From: Serripes groenlandicus
Lineage: Eukaryota > Mollusca > Bivalvia > Cardiida > Cardiidae
Direction of reading: 5' to 3'
NCBI GenBank assembly: GCA_031761405.1
Contig: JASEVX010000013.1
Coordinates: 43,535,991 to 43,599,990, forward strand
Length of the DNA: 64,000 bases
Part shown: positions 12,030 through 36,100 of the stretch, in pieces
Position numbering within the stretch: position 1 is the first letter of the stretch
Layout of the letters: every line of letters starts with the position of its first letter
Notes under the pieces: generated by a model
Seen by the model: only the letters and a program-made list of their open reading frames with translations
The model's database searches: none
Told to the model about the DNA's origin: nothing
Program-made: the position numbers and the translations under genes

Positions 12030-13740
12030 GCATTTGGCTGCTTTTCAACATAAACTGTGGCCCACTGGTTCAAGACGAATGACGCTTTTCCACATCATTT
12101 TTGGCCTATTTGTTCAAGACGAACGACGCTTTTCCACATCATTTTTGGCCTATTTGTTCAAGACGAATGACGCTTTTCCACATCATTTTTGGCCTATTTG
12201 TTCAAGACGAATGACGCTTTTCCACATCATTTTTGGCCTATTGGTTCAAGACGAACGACGCTTTTCCACATAAACTGTGGCCTATTGGTTCAAGACGAAT
12301 GACGCTTTTCCACATAAACTGTGGCCCATTGGTTCAAGACGAATGACGCTTTTCCACATAAACTGTGGCCCATTGGTTCAAGACGAACGACGCTTTTCCA
12401 CATAAACTGTGGCCTATTGGTTCAAGACGAATGACGCTTTTCCACATAAACTGTGGCCCATTGGTTCAAGACGAATGACGCTTTTCCACATCATTTTTGG
12501 CCTATTGGTTCAAGACGAATGACGCTTTTCCACATAAACTGTGGCCCATTGGTTCAAGACGAATGACGCTTTTCCACATAAACTGTGGCCCATTGGTTTA
12601 AGACGAATGACGCTTTTCCACATAAACTGTGGCCCATTGGTTCAAGACGAATGACGCTTTTCCACATAAACTGTGGCCCATTGGTTCAAGACGAATGACG
12701 CTTTTCCACATAAACTGTTTAAGACGAATGACGCTTTTCCACATAAACTGTGGCCCATTAGTTCAAGACGAATGACGCTTTTCCACATAAACTGTGGCCC
12801 ATTGGTTTAAGACGAATGACGCTTTTCCACATAAACTGTGGCCCATTGGTTCAAGATGATTGACGCTTTTCCACATAAACTGTGGCCCATTGGTTCATGA
12901 CGAATGACGCTTTTCCATATAATTTGTGGCCCATTTGTTCAAGACGAATGACGCTTTTCTACATAAACTGTGGCCTATTGGTTCATGACGAATTACGCTT
13001 TTCCACATAATTTGTGGCCCATTTGTTCAAGAAGAATGACGCTTTTCCACATAAACTGTGGCCCATTGGTTCAAGACGAATGACGCTTTTCCACATAAAC
13101 TGTGGCCCATTGGTTTAAGACGAATGACGCTTTTCCACATAAAATGTGGCCCATTGGTTCAAGACGAATGACGCTTTTCCACATAAACTGTGGCCTATTG
13201 GTTCATGACGAATTACGCTTTTCCACATAATTTGTGGCCCATTTGTTCAAGAAGAATGACGCTTTTCCACATAAACTGTGGCCCATTGGTTCAAGACGAA
13301 TGACGCTTTTCCACATAAACTGTGGCCCATTGGTTTAAGACGAATGACGCTTTTCCACATAAAATGTGGCCCATTGGTTCAAGACGAATGACGCTTTTCC
13401 ACATAAACTGTGGCCCATTGGTTCAAGACGAATGACGCTTTTCCACATAAACTGTGGCCCATTAGTTTAAGACGAATGACGCTTTTCCACATAAACTGTG
13501 GCCTATTGGTTCATAACGAATGACGCTTTTCCACATAATTTGTGTCCCATTTGTTCAAGACGAATGACGCTTTTCCACATAAACTGTGGCCCATTGGTTC
13601 AAGACGAATGACGCTTTTCCACATAAACTGTTTAAGACGAATGACGCTTTTCCACATAAACTGTGGCCCATTAGTTCAAGACGAATGACGCTTTTCCACA
13701 TAAACTGTGGCCCATTGGTTCAAGACGAATGACCTTTGTC
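12030..13740. repeat. 44-bp minisatellite, about 38 copies, grown inside a SINE
   Basis: The unit contains 'ggcccattggttcaagacga', 'atgacgcttttccacataaa' and the small inverted repeat CCACA..TGTGG. Early copies read 'catcatttttggcc', later ones 'cataaactgtggcc'. The unit is the middle of SINE-a, and the array runs into the SINE-a head at 13741. At the paralogous place (32850-33022) only one unit is present. The array ends about 240 bp upstream of the CTL2 start codon. Confidence 0.95.
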
Positions 13741-13870
13741 GTTTTGACTTTTGTCAAACGTCGGAAAGAATGATGACCGAGTTGAGGTTCGAACTCTCAA
13801 TCACTGGATTCACAGACCTCTTTGCTTCCGACTGAGCTACCAGGGCTCGGCTGGATCTTTACTTGGTGCC
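13741..13870 (-). mobile_element. SINE-a tRNA-like head next to the CTL2 promoter
   Basis: On the minus strand: 'tggtagctcagtcggaag' (A box) and 'gagttcgaacctcaactc' (B box). Followed downstream by a 32-bp direct duplication of 'ggctggatctttacttggtg'. Confidence 0.85.
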
Positions 13871-13917
13871 AATGTTTTGTTGGCTGGATCTTTACTTGGT
13901 GCCAATGTTTTGTTTTC

Positions 13918-13950
13918 TTGTGACGTGGTATATCTTATATTCATCTAGGT
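13918..13950 (+). promoter_or_regulatory. Candidate CTL2 core promoter
   Basis: 'gtgacgtggtatatcttata' lies 30-60 bp before the start codon: a CRE-like TGACGT followed by a TATA-like word. The same block precedes CTL3 (33052-33085). Confidence 0.4.
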
Positions 13951-13976
13951 CTTAATATAGTGAATTTAAATGAAAC

Positions 13977-27376
<13,400 letters not shown>

Positions 27377-27720
27377 CCAGATTTCGGACATTATACCTTT
27401 TTCAAAGATGTTTTAGAAATCGTAGATATATCTGAATTACAATCTTTTCTTACATCATTGCGAATATCTGGTTGATTTGACACCAACGGTCCCTTACTTA
27501 ATTAATATGTGTGACCTCAAGTGTGTCACGTTATTGGCATTTGACCAATTCTGCAATTAATTTTTTTAACACGGTGGCGGTTTCGCAAGTACCTTCACGA
27601 TTGTTCGAATTGAATTTATCTCATGAAAACAGATGCTCATATATATATAATGAGTGTCTATTACATTCAAGCATAGCGGCGCCTAAAAAAACTTTAGGCA
27701 TTAACAGGGGAGATAACTAG

Positions 27721-27726
27721 AATAAA
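27721..27726 (+). promoter_or_regulatory. Candidate poly(A) signal AATAAA for CTL2
   Basis: 345 bp after the stop, at the same relative place as in CTL1. Confidence 0.35.
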
Positions 27727-27784
27727 TAATAGATCGAAAAACTGTGATAGCCGAGCGTTGGTTGTATCATGCGATTTTATTGGA

Positions 27785-27866
27785 CAAAACAGTTGAAAAC
27801 ATTGTGGTCAAAGGGGAAGTTGATCATCATGACCAATTTCCCCTTTAACCACAATGTTTTCTAAAA
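27785..27866. mobile_element. MITE-1 core palindrome only
   Basis: 'aaacattgtggtcaaagggg' pairs with 'cccctttaaccacaatgttt'; the outer arms are missing. Confidence 0.65.
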
Positions 27867-28079
27867 TAAATGAAAGTCATTTGGTCTGATTTTGATATGG
27901 AAAAGGTAAAACATTTTGTTAACGGTGTAGGTAAAGACCTGCATGTACATTTACTCCGTCTTACCAGAATGTGTACACTATTGATTCTCTGTCATGAAGT
28001 CATATCAGAATGTGTACATGGTTGATCCTCTGGCATGAAGTCGCTTTTTTGCTGAAGTTTCATCTGAATGGCGTTTTAC

Positions 28080-28330
28080 GCCGCTTTAATTAATTGTTCC
28101 CACTTCCTGGGTATGTAACCATTACTCATTGTCAATTTATCATAAAACCAGCCAGTTAAATCGTCATGCCAACCCCAACACTCCTGAGCAGCAGTGAAGG
28201 AATGCAATGACTGCTATATTAAAGCCCTTTGTATGACCCGGATGGGGATCGAACCTTTTGCCTCCCAAGTGTATGTCACGTAATTGTCACATGACGGCAC
28301 TACGACCTGTACCATGGTGTTCATTCGGAA
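28080..28330 (-). mobile_element. SINE-b copy
   Basis: Head 'tgacccggatggggatcgaa' (B box on the minus strand). Paralogue of 7510-7790. Confidence 0.65.
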
Positions 28331-28339
28331 TTACTCATA

Positions 28340-29120
28340 TCATCAAGTATAAGGTTGTTATCCGAGTAATTTTGATTTGGGAATATTTGAGCCCCGTTTC
28401 TACGGCGAAGACCATGAAGAAAGCGCTTTGCTAAGAAAACATCGAAGAACGCAGTGGGTACATGGTCAATGCGAAATAAAAATGCAGTTTTTCAGTTCTT
28501 TCTACTTCCTTACAATGAATTTGCTAGGTTTTCCCTGCATCTAACTCTCTCCCACTAATTTCCTTTTACTGCGTTCCTACTTAGTCAATTTATCATGTTT
28601 TTATGTCACTTTGGAACTTGGTCTTATGTGGGGGTAAGCGATGAGCGGTAGGTATTGATGGTTCTGCGAACCGTGTTGATTACTTAAGGCCGTGTGTGCG
28701 GACAAAGTCTATAAAGCCTTCACTGTATGTTTAATTAAATTTTGATTGATTTGGGTTTACGCCGGTTTCAACAAAGGACTGGATTTATATACCCGCCAAG
28801 TCGGCCCTGTAAATTTATACTTTTGAGCTGTTCAAATATTTCTAGATCTTCACATATTTCTGGTAAAAGAACATCTTCGGACTGTTAAATTTCACACATT
28901 TTATGTACTGCAACTCTCCTATTTAAACAGAGAAGTTGCATACTATTAACCCGGAAACGCTTTGAAACGATAACAAGCCCTATTCATGCCCATGTTATGA
29001 ACTTTAAAACCGAAAATCAAATGCGTGTGGAACGGGTTTTAAGAATTATGGCTGTGGTAGGACCTCGGCTTGTTATTGAAAAATATTAAAACATCAAAGT
29101 TAACATAATCCTAATTCGAG
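28340..29120. other. No gene recognised
   Basis: Unique-looking DNA between the CTL2 3' region and the duplicated block. Only a short SINE-like piece ('ttgattgatttgggtttacg') near 28740 is recognised. Confidence 0.5.
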
Positions 29121-29549
29121 GCCGTTTGTATCGGGTTTTTTTTTTTCGGGGGAGATAATCGATGATGCATAGCGTCGTTAGCAACGGTGTATCATGAACA
29201 TCAACACTCGATCAAGTGATGATAAAAATCGCATGAGTTTCGCTTTGTAAGAGTTAAGTCAGTACACAATTGTGTGTTCCTGTATGTAACTGATAACTAT
29301 ATAGTTTATAAATGGAAAATCGACGCATGTTTGAATTGAAAATGATAAAAAGATGGTCGGGGTTTGGATCAAAGTACAGGTGCCATGCAAAAGACGGTAA
29401 TCAGACATATAATTTGCGCTTCTGGAATATTCACTTATTTAAGTTTTCTACAGATATACATAAAAACAACCAAAGTGCATTTCAGAGCGATCATTTGATC
29501 GTCTATCATCGATCGAGTTGCAAAAAATAAATACCTTCGGATTGACTTT

Positions 29550-29640
29550 TGTCAAACTTCGGAAAGAATGTTGGCCGAGCTTGGGCTCGAACTCACAAAC
29601 CCCGGATTGAAAGTCCCCATGGCTGCTAACTAGGGTACAT
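29550..29640 (-). mobile_element. SINE-a tRNA-like head
   Basis: 'gagcttgggctcgaactcac' B box on the minus strand; paralogue of 9030-9140. Confidence 0.6.
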
Positions 29641-29884
29641 AGGGTCAACCTAATTTATAGGAGCCATTGATGAAGACTTCTGATAAAAACCTAGAATAGC
29701 AGCCGGCTTAAAACTCTCCGGGACTACAGCTATTGTAAAGGTTGTATTTGTCGATGGAAACGATTGATTATCAATAATAGATAATATATTTCAACATCGA
29801 CTTTTGTCAATTTAGCAATAGACACCTTGTAAGTATTTAGTTTGTATTGAGATAAACGCCGCTTTCAACAACTTTTAAGTTTAG

Positions 29885-30068
29885 CTAGTATTACTGGTCC
29901 ACTTATCCTGACACCAGCGTGTCCCTCTGTATGCTAAACCCCCAGTCAGAAGCGCCAAGGAGGGAAATCAATTATCTCCAGGTTTGAAGCCTCTGGTATG
30001 ATCCGTTAGGAAATCGCACCTGTGACCTCCCGCACCAGATGCATATGATATACCACAACACACCGAGA
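29885..30068 (-). mobile_element. SINE-b copy
   Basis: 'ttatcctgacaccagcgtgt' body and 'gaaatcgcacctgtgacctc' head; paralogue of 9345-9545. Confidence 0.75.
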
Positions 30069-30114
30069 AATGAAAGTCATTGGTGTGGTCGCTATTATAT
30101 TGACCATTGATGGG

Positions 30115-30300
30115 TTGATTGATTGATTGATTGGGGTTTAACGCCGTTTTTAACAATTTCTCAGTTATATCACGGCGGCCAGTTCACATAATCATAGATT
30201 TCCTGGTTTTCTCACACCAGTACTCCACACAACAATCTTCCCAAGCAACTGGCTGCTTTTCCGCATAGACTTAGCCCATTGGTTGACCATGGATGGGATA
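30115..30300 (-). mobile_element. SINE-a body without tRNA head
   Basis: 'gattgattgattggggttta' end, 'atatcacggcggccagttca', 'agcaactggctgcttttccg', then truncated after 'ttagcccattggttga'. Confidence 0.75.
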
Positions 30301-31235
30301 TATGTTGACAAACTTTCTTTCTGATCATGGGTCGTGACTGAATTATTTTCATGCTCGAATTGGTTATTACAATACCGCAAACACCATTTTTATATCCACA
30401 TCATTTATATTTTGTGGGATTTACTTGTTTAAAATAGTATTTATAAAAAAGGCAGACACCATCTTCACTCAACTGACATCGCGATAAGAGGTTTTATCTC
30501 TACCATTTGTAGTCAGTTTAAAAACTCACCCTTGAACCACGAAGGTTATCAACATTAACCTACCCGACTATTTAGGAAGAATTAATATCATGAATAAATA
30601 ACGCCCCAGTGCGACATTATTTGCTAAGGAATATTCAGAGCTATCATAAGGGCATATACTTCTTAAATGCTCGGATGTAGTTCTGGTGTAATTTATGACA
30701 CAAAGTCATCCAACATCAATATGAATACCTCTAATCTAACCAGAGCATCTGGTGCTCAAAATGAGCTATTCTGGTTGCCGTATTGGGGACCGCTGTCCGT
30801 CGATCGTCCGTCCTACAGTCGTGAACAACTGTGTTATGGACACATTTCATGTTTGTCAGGTTTATTTTTGATTGGATGATATGTATGCTTCGAAAATAGA
30901 CATTTTAAACTAGTTCCTTAGGTCACATTTAAGAAATATCTGAAGGAAGCTCAAGAGTCCGCATTCTATATTCAAAAAGAATGAAACTTTGTCAGAATGT
31001 TTGTATATGTAATATCTAGGCTTGGTTAGAATATGGATCCTATTCGGTCAAATACTAGATCAGTAGGCAAAAATAGGCTTCAGCATGATGAAACTTCGAC
31101 AGAATGTTTGTGTTGGTGAAATCTAGAATAAGTTCAAATACCGAATATGTCGATTAAAATAAAATAGGTAACCTTGGCCAAATTTCAGAAAATTCTCTAA
31201 TTACTTCTTTCAAATTACTTTTGAACACTTAACAA

Positions 31236-31449
31236 ACAAACAACAAATCTGCAGCAGACGACTTCCAAACAACTAGGTAAAACGTGAAAAATCCCAATAA
31301 TTTAGAATTTAATTATTAAATAGAGTTGCAAACATTGTGACAAAAGGAAAAATTGCTCATTATGAGCAAATTTCACGTTTTGTCACAATGTTTTCAAAAG
31401 TCGTCTGCTGCAGAGGCACAGAAAGCGTCTATATGTGGGAAAGGGTTAA
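31236..31449. mobile_element. MITE-1 copy
   Basis: 'aaatctgcagcagacgactt', core 'aaattgctcattatgagcaa', right end 'atatgtgggaaagggttaa'. Matches 11290-11497. Confidence 0.85.
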
Positions 31450-31696
31450 GCTAATCCATGTTACTCAGATGATCGCATCAGGGCCACCCACCATAATCAT
31501 CTTGCTTTAAAATAACATCACTTAAATGCAAACCGAATCACTAACTCTATACTCTGTGAATTCATGAGCGGCGTCCAGCATCGAAATCAAATTTGCGAGT
31601 TTAGCCGAATAGTTCCGAACAGTTCCGATCAGAAATTTCTCCGGTGTATTGAGCATTTGAGTCGCGTCGGGCGATGATGAGTCATAAATCATATAC

Positions 31697-31942
31697 CGAG
31701 GGCTTGGCGTGAAACGGTTGTAACTAAAATCGGTATTTTTTTACCAAGTTTAATCACCATGCTATAAAGTCTTTATAAGCTTTAAATCATTTTTCTTGGT
31801 AAACAATGGAAATTTAGGTGCCATTGCTCGTTTTGAGCAATGGCACCTAAATTTGCATTGTTTACAAAATGGTCAAAATGGCCCCTAAACTAGGGTTTTC
31901 GAAATAGGTTTTTAGTTACAACCGTTTCACGCCAAGCCCTCG
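31697..31942. mobile_element. MITE-2, complete, near-perfect terminal inverted repeats
   Basis: Starts 'cgagggcttggcgtgaaacg' and ends 'gtttcacgccaagccctcg', with arms of more than 30 bp. A second internal palindrome centres on 'gctcgttttgagc' with arms reading 'caatggcacctaaattt'. 246 bp, no coding capacity. Confidence 0.93.
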
Positions 31943-31979
31943 ATACGTACATTGAGTACTCGGGTGAGCCTGTCTGTTT

Positions 31980-32125
31980 TGTTTGTTTACTTAATGTTTA
32001 ACGCTGATAGGTTGTATCACAGCGTTACGGTAAGTTACCAGTACTACAGGTTCGTTTATCCTGACATCAGCGAGGCTGTAGTAATCATGCTATCCCCGAG
32101 CGACTGAGCGTCGATTATTACCATT
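31980..32125 (-). mobile_element. SINE-b fragment (body only)
   Basis: 'atgtttaacgctgataggtt', 'cagcgttacggtaagttacc'; paralogue of 11130-11285. Confidence 0.6.
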
Positions 32126-32269
32126 TTTAAAGTCAAAGTGAGTCTGTACATATTCATAGCATCATCACCTTTCGCCTATGAAATATAGACCATAAAACCA
32201 GAAGTGTAGTCTCAGAAGTGTAGTTTACATCGATTTCGAAACAAGCTTTAAGCTTATATTAATGACGCT

Positions 32270-32420
32270 CGATGTCTGCTTCCTTGAGGCATAACCAGTA
32301 CTCGCGCCAGTTGTGTTGAAAAATCCCAAATGCAGAACAGGCCCATCACGGAAATTCGAACCCGGGACCTTTGGTACGAGAGGACGACGCTCTACCACTG
32401 TCTGTCACAGTCTCACTAGT
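32270..32420 (-). mobile_element. tRNA-derived SINE head, separate subfamily
   Basis: On the minus strand 'agtggtagagcgtcgtcctc' (A box) and 'gtcccgggttcgaatttccg' (B box). Spacing is tRNA-like, but no acceptor stem closes, so not called a tRNA gene. Confidence 0.6.
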
Positions 32421-32486
32421 GAATTTAAACGATGCCTAACCGGACAGGCATAAAGCCGAATATTGCCCGACGTTGTTATTATATTC

Positions 32487-32686
32487 TAACCCTTTTCCGC
32501 ATTCTACAAATCTGCAGCAGACGACATTAAACATTTCGAGGCAAAACAATGGAAAATGTCTAGCTCTACAAATACAAGTACAATTTTTGAAGAGCCATAA
32601 CGAGCAATTTCTCATTTTCCGCAATGTTTTCAAAAGTCGTTTGCTGCATAAGCCTTAAAAATGGTCTATATGTGGGAAAAGGTTAA
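32487..32686. mobile_element. MITE-1 copy, both ends present
   Basis: TTAACC-type ends; paralogue of 11537-11736, so inserted before the block duplication. Confidence 0.85.
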
Positions 32687-32715
32687 TCAACAATTATTAA
32701 CCTAGATACATGTAC

Positions 32716-32742
32716 CATATATATATATATATATATATATAC
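32716..32742. repeat. (TA)n microsatellite
   Basis: About 13 TA units; a shorter array is at the paralogous position 11760-11773. Confidence 0.9.
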
Positions 32743-32849
32743 ATGAGAGTCACGTCGCACGAAAAGCGATTCCAAATATCCTCTGCAACGACTGTTTTAA
32801 ATATCATCTGCAGGTTTGAAAGGGTAAATGGAAATTCTAATCGAATGAA

Positions 32850-33022
32850 TTACAAGCATTTGGCTTCTTTTCCACATAAACTGTGGCCCATTGGTTCAAG
32901 ACGAATGTCGCTTGTCGTTTTGACTTTTGTCAAACGTCTGAAAGAATGATGACCGAGTTGAGGTTCGAACTCTCAATCACTGGATTCACAGACCTCTTTG
33001 CTTCCGACCAGGGCTCGGCTGG
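32850..33022 (-). mobile_element. SINE-a copy with one, unexpanded 44-bp unit
   Basis: 'ggcccattggttcaagacga' occurs once, followed by 'tgacttttgtcaaacgtc' and B box 'gaggttcgaactctcaatc'. Eight bases of the A box (tgagctac) are deleted compared with 13741-13870. Confidence 0.85.
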
Positions 33023-33049
33023 ATCTTTACATGGTGCCAATGTTTCGTT

Positions 33050-33085
33050 TTCCTGTGACGTGGTATATCTTATATTTATCTAGGT
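33050..33085 (+). promoter_or_regulatory. Candidate CTL3 core promoter
   Basis: 'cctgtgacgtggtatatctt' precedes the start codon by about 55 bp, as in CTL2. Confidence 0.4.
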
Positions 33086-33111
33086 CTTAATAGAGTGAAT
33101 TTAAAAGAAAC

Positions 33112-33142
33112 ATGGAGTGTGTATGGAGATTAGCTTTTCTTT
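33112..33142 (+). CDS. CTL3 exon 1 (signal-peptide micro-exon)
   Basis: 31 nt coding MECVWRLAFL plus one base; donor CTTT|gtaag, phase 1. Differs from CTL2 exon 1 by very few bases. Confidence 0.88.
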
Positions 33143-36100
33143 GTAAGAATATTTTGTCTATATATTTAACCCTTTCCATATATGCAAAATCTACAGAAGA
33201 CAACTTTAAACACGTCTCCGCAAAAATGTAGAAAATATCTACTAATGAAGGAGTAATTATGTTATAGAGTTGCATATATAGTGAAATGGTGGTTAAAGGA
33301 GCAATGGATCATAATGAGCAATTTCTCCTTTGACCACAATGTTTTCAAAAGTTGTATGCTGCGGAGGCGTCAGTAAGCGTCGGTATGTGGGAAAGGGTTA
33401 GCGATCAACATGGTGTTGACTAGTTTCTATGTCGAGTCGCAATGGCTCAGTCTGTTACGACGAGGGCTATCAATACAGGGGTCGTGGGTTCGAACCTCTG
33501 TTTGGTCATTTTTCTTTCCGAACGTCATTGCAAAAAAACGCCACTCATTTTCCGTCAATTGGCTCAATATGTTGGAACGTAGCCAGTTACCTGTGAAATA
33601 CTGGTGCGAGAAAGCCAGGAAAAACACGTTAATTGGGCTGACTACCGAGATAAAACGGAAATAAAGTTGAAACGGCAATAAACTCCGAACAAATAACTCG
33701 TAACCATGAGCTTTCTTCATTTTAATAACGTTTTAGTGACATATTTGAATAATATTGAATATTCTATACTAAACACCAAATATACGATTACGAAGTTGCT
33801 CTGAAAATATATTTTAGTTAAACCTCGATGTCAACAATGTCACGACACTTCAGCTTACCATGTGTTCCCTGACATTCTTACAACAGTTCTCCGGACAACA
33901 GAATGTTAAGCCAACTGGCTACCTTCCCACATGGAAGTATCTTCAGCTTAGTGGGAGAAGACGAATTACACCAGTCACAATGCTATGCAATAGCTTTATG
34001 CTTTTCCACATAAAATAAATCAGCAGCAGGCGACTCTGTAAACATCTAGTAACGAAATGAAAAATCTTTTTGAAGGATTGATTGAATAAAGCTAAGAGCA
34101 TTGTGCTAAAAATGTAACATTATATAGTATGATTAGAGCACCCCTCAAGTGTTGATCAGTAAGCCATTGTTCACTTGACTTTTCACTATTTTCTAGACGA
34201 ATTATATTTTTTTATTTTTGTCGACTTTCCAAATATGGCAATGACATGTATGCAAACACTATTTGCTAGACGAACCATCATTATATTTGTCGACTTTTCA
34301 AGGATGGTATTGACATGTATGCGAACACTATTTTCTTGACGAATTATCTTGTATTTTTGTCGACTTTTCAAATGTGGCATTGACATGTATGCGAACACTA
34401 TTTTTTTAGACGAACCCTCTCCTATTTTTGTCGACTTTTCAAGTGTGGCATTGACATGTATTAGCACACTATTTGTTAGACGAGCCGTCTGGTATTTTTG
34501 TCTACTTTTCAGGTATAGCATCGACATGTATGCGAACAATGTTTACTGGACGAACTATCTTGTATTTTTGTCTATTTTTCAGGTATAGCATCGACATTAA
34601 TGCTATCACTATTTGCTGGACGAATTATTTTGTATAAGTGTCGACTGTTCAAGTATAGCCCTGACATTAATGCGATTCACTATTTCCTAAACGAACCATT
34701 ATAATATGTGTCGACCTTTCAGGTGTAGCATTGAAATGTATGCGAACACTATTTGCTGGACAAATTATCTTGTTGTATTTTTGTCGACTGCTCAGGTATA
34801 GCATTGATATTAATGCTATCCCTATTCCTAGATAAACCATCATAATAATTGTCTTCTTTTCAAACGTTGCGAAGTGTTTTCATGTATGCGAACGCTATTT
34901 GCTGGACGAATAATCGTGTATTTGTGTCGACTGTTCAGGTATAGCATTGACATTTATGCAAAAAAGTATTTGCTTGACGAATTATCTTGTATTTTCGTCA
35001 ACTTTCAAGGTGTAGCATTGAAATGTTAGCGAACACTTTTTGCTAATGCAGCATTGACATGTATGCGAACACTATTTGCTGGACGAATTATCTTGCATTT
35101 TGTCGACTGTTCAGGTGTTGCATTGAAATATATGCGAACACTGTTTTCTTGACGAATTATATTGTATTTGTGTCGACTTTTCGGGTATTGCCTTGAAATA
35201 TTTGCGATAACTATTTGCTAGACTAATTATCTTGTATTTTGTCGAATTTACAGGTGTAGTTTTGACACATGTAGGTGCCCAATGCCCGAATAGCTGGGTA
35301 CCGTATGAAGATTCATGTTACCTATTTGGAACAGAAAACGAGGAATATGTCGTCGCAGAGGTAAGATCAGAATTCTAGATGAGGAACATTTTTCTTGTTT
35401 TTAAAATTCTTATTTGACAATGTAGTGGGTACTCAAAAGAATCGTCTTGCATATAGTTATATAGTCATCAGAGAGATATTGGTCGGAAATGACAAGTGTA
35501 CTCCCCCTTATCTTTTCGTCTGTAAGACAAATATTTTATTCGCAAGAACTCATTATAACGTGCTTACTTTACGTTCTTCAGTCCTCGTTGGATCATTATA
35601 CCCGTTTTAACGAGTATTCAATGAAACGTTTCAATTCTTTGGTTGATTATAGGACATATATTATGATTAAAAGAAAACCAGTTAATCCCCACTTATGTTT
35701 TGTTTTTGTTCGTATGGTGTTTAAATCCGATTTGAACAATTGTTCAGTTAAATCACGGCGTTTCCTGGGTACTTTACCAGTACACCTGACACAAACAAAT
35801 GTTAACCCGACAGCTTTGAGGTTCAAGGAGGGAAAACCATTCCTATCGTTTTTAAAGTTTATGGCATGACCTGGACGGGGATCGAACCCGCGATCACTAC
35901 ACCACCGAGACGGTTCCCTCTTATGTAGATGCCCATTTAATGAGCAGATCTCGAACTTTTTTACGCCTTCAGCAAAGGTATCATTTATAAGACAACGTTG
36001 TTACGGAAAATAACGAAACCTTCGCTTTAATTAATGCTTTCTCGTGGTTTCTGGAAATTTGATGGTTGCGTGATTGATTGCTTGCTTGATTGATTGATTG

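Larger units (their letters stand above)
29130..31200. other. Non-coding duplicated block, paralogous to 8580-11130
   Basis: Collinear with the CTL1-side block, including its SINEs. One extra SINE-a piece at 30115-30300 is found only here. No exon is recognised. Confidence 0.75.

Noticed and set aside
12019..12273. 84-codon periodic ORF as a repeat protein
   Set aside because: It follows the 44-bp minisatellite, which is not a multiple of three, so the frame shifts each unit; the DNA derives from a SINE.
33436..33515. tRNA gene (A box and B box visible)
   Set aside because: Acceptor and D stems do not close, and the same sequence heads a dispersed SINE followed by a conserved non-tRNA body. 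The same applies at 13760-13860, 32340-32400, 40470-40520, 56655-56725 and 61740-61770.
35489..35869. 126-codon ORF in CTL3 intron 2
   Set aside because: The second half runs through a SINE-b copy, and no motif is seen in the first half.
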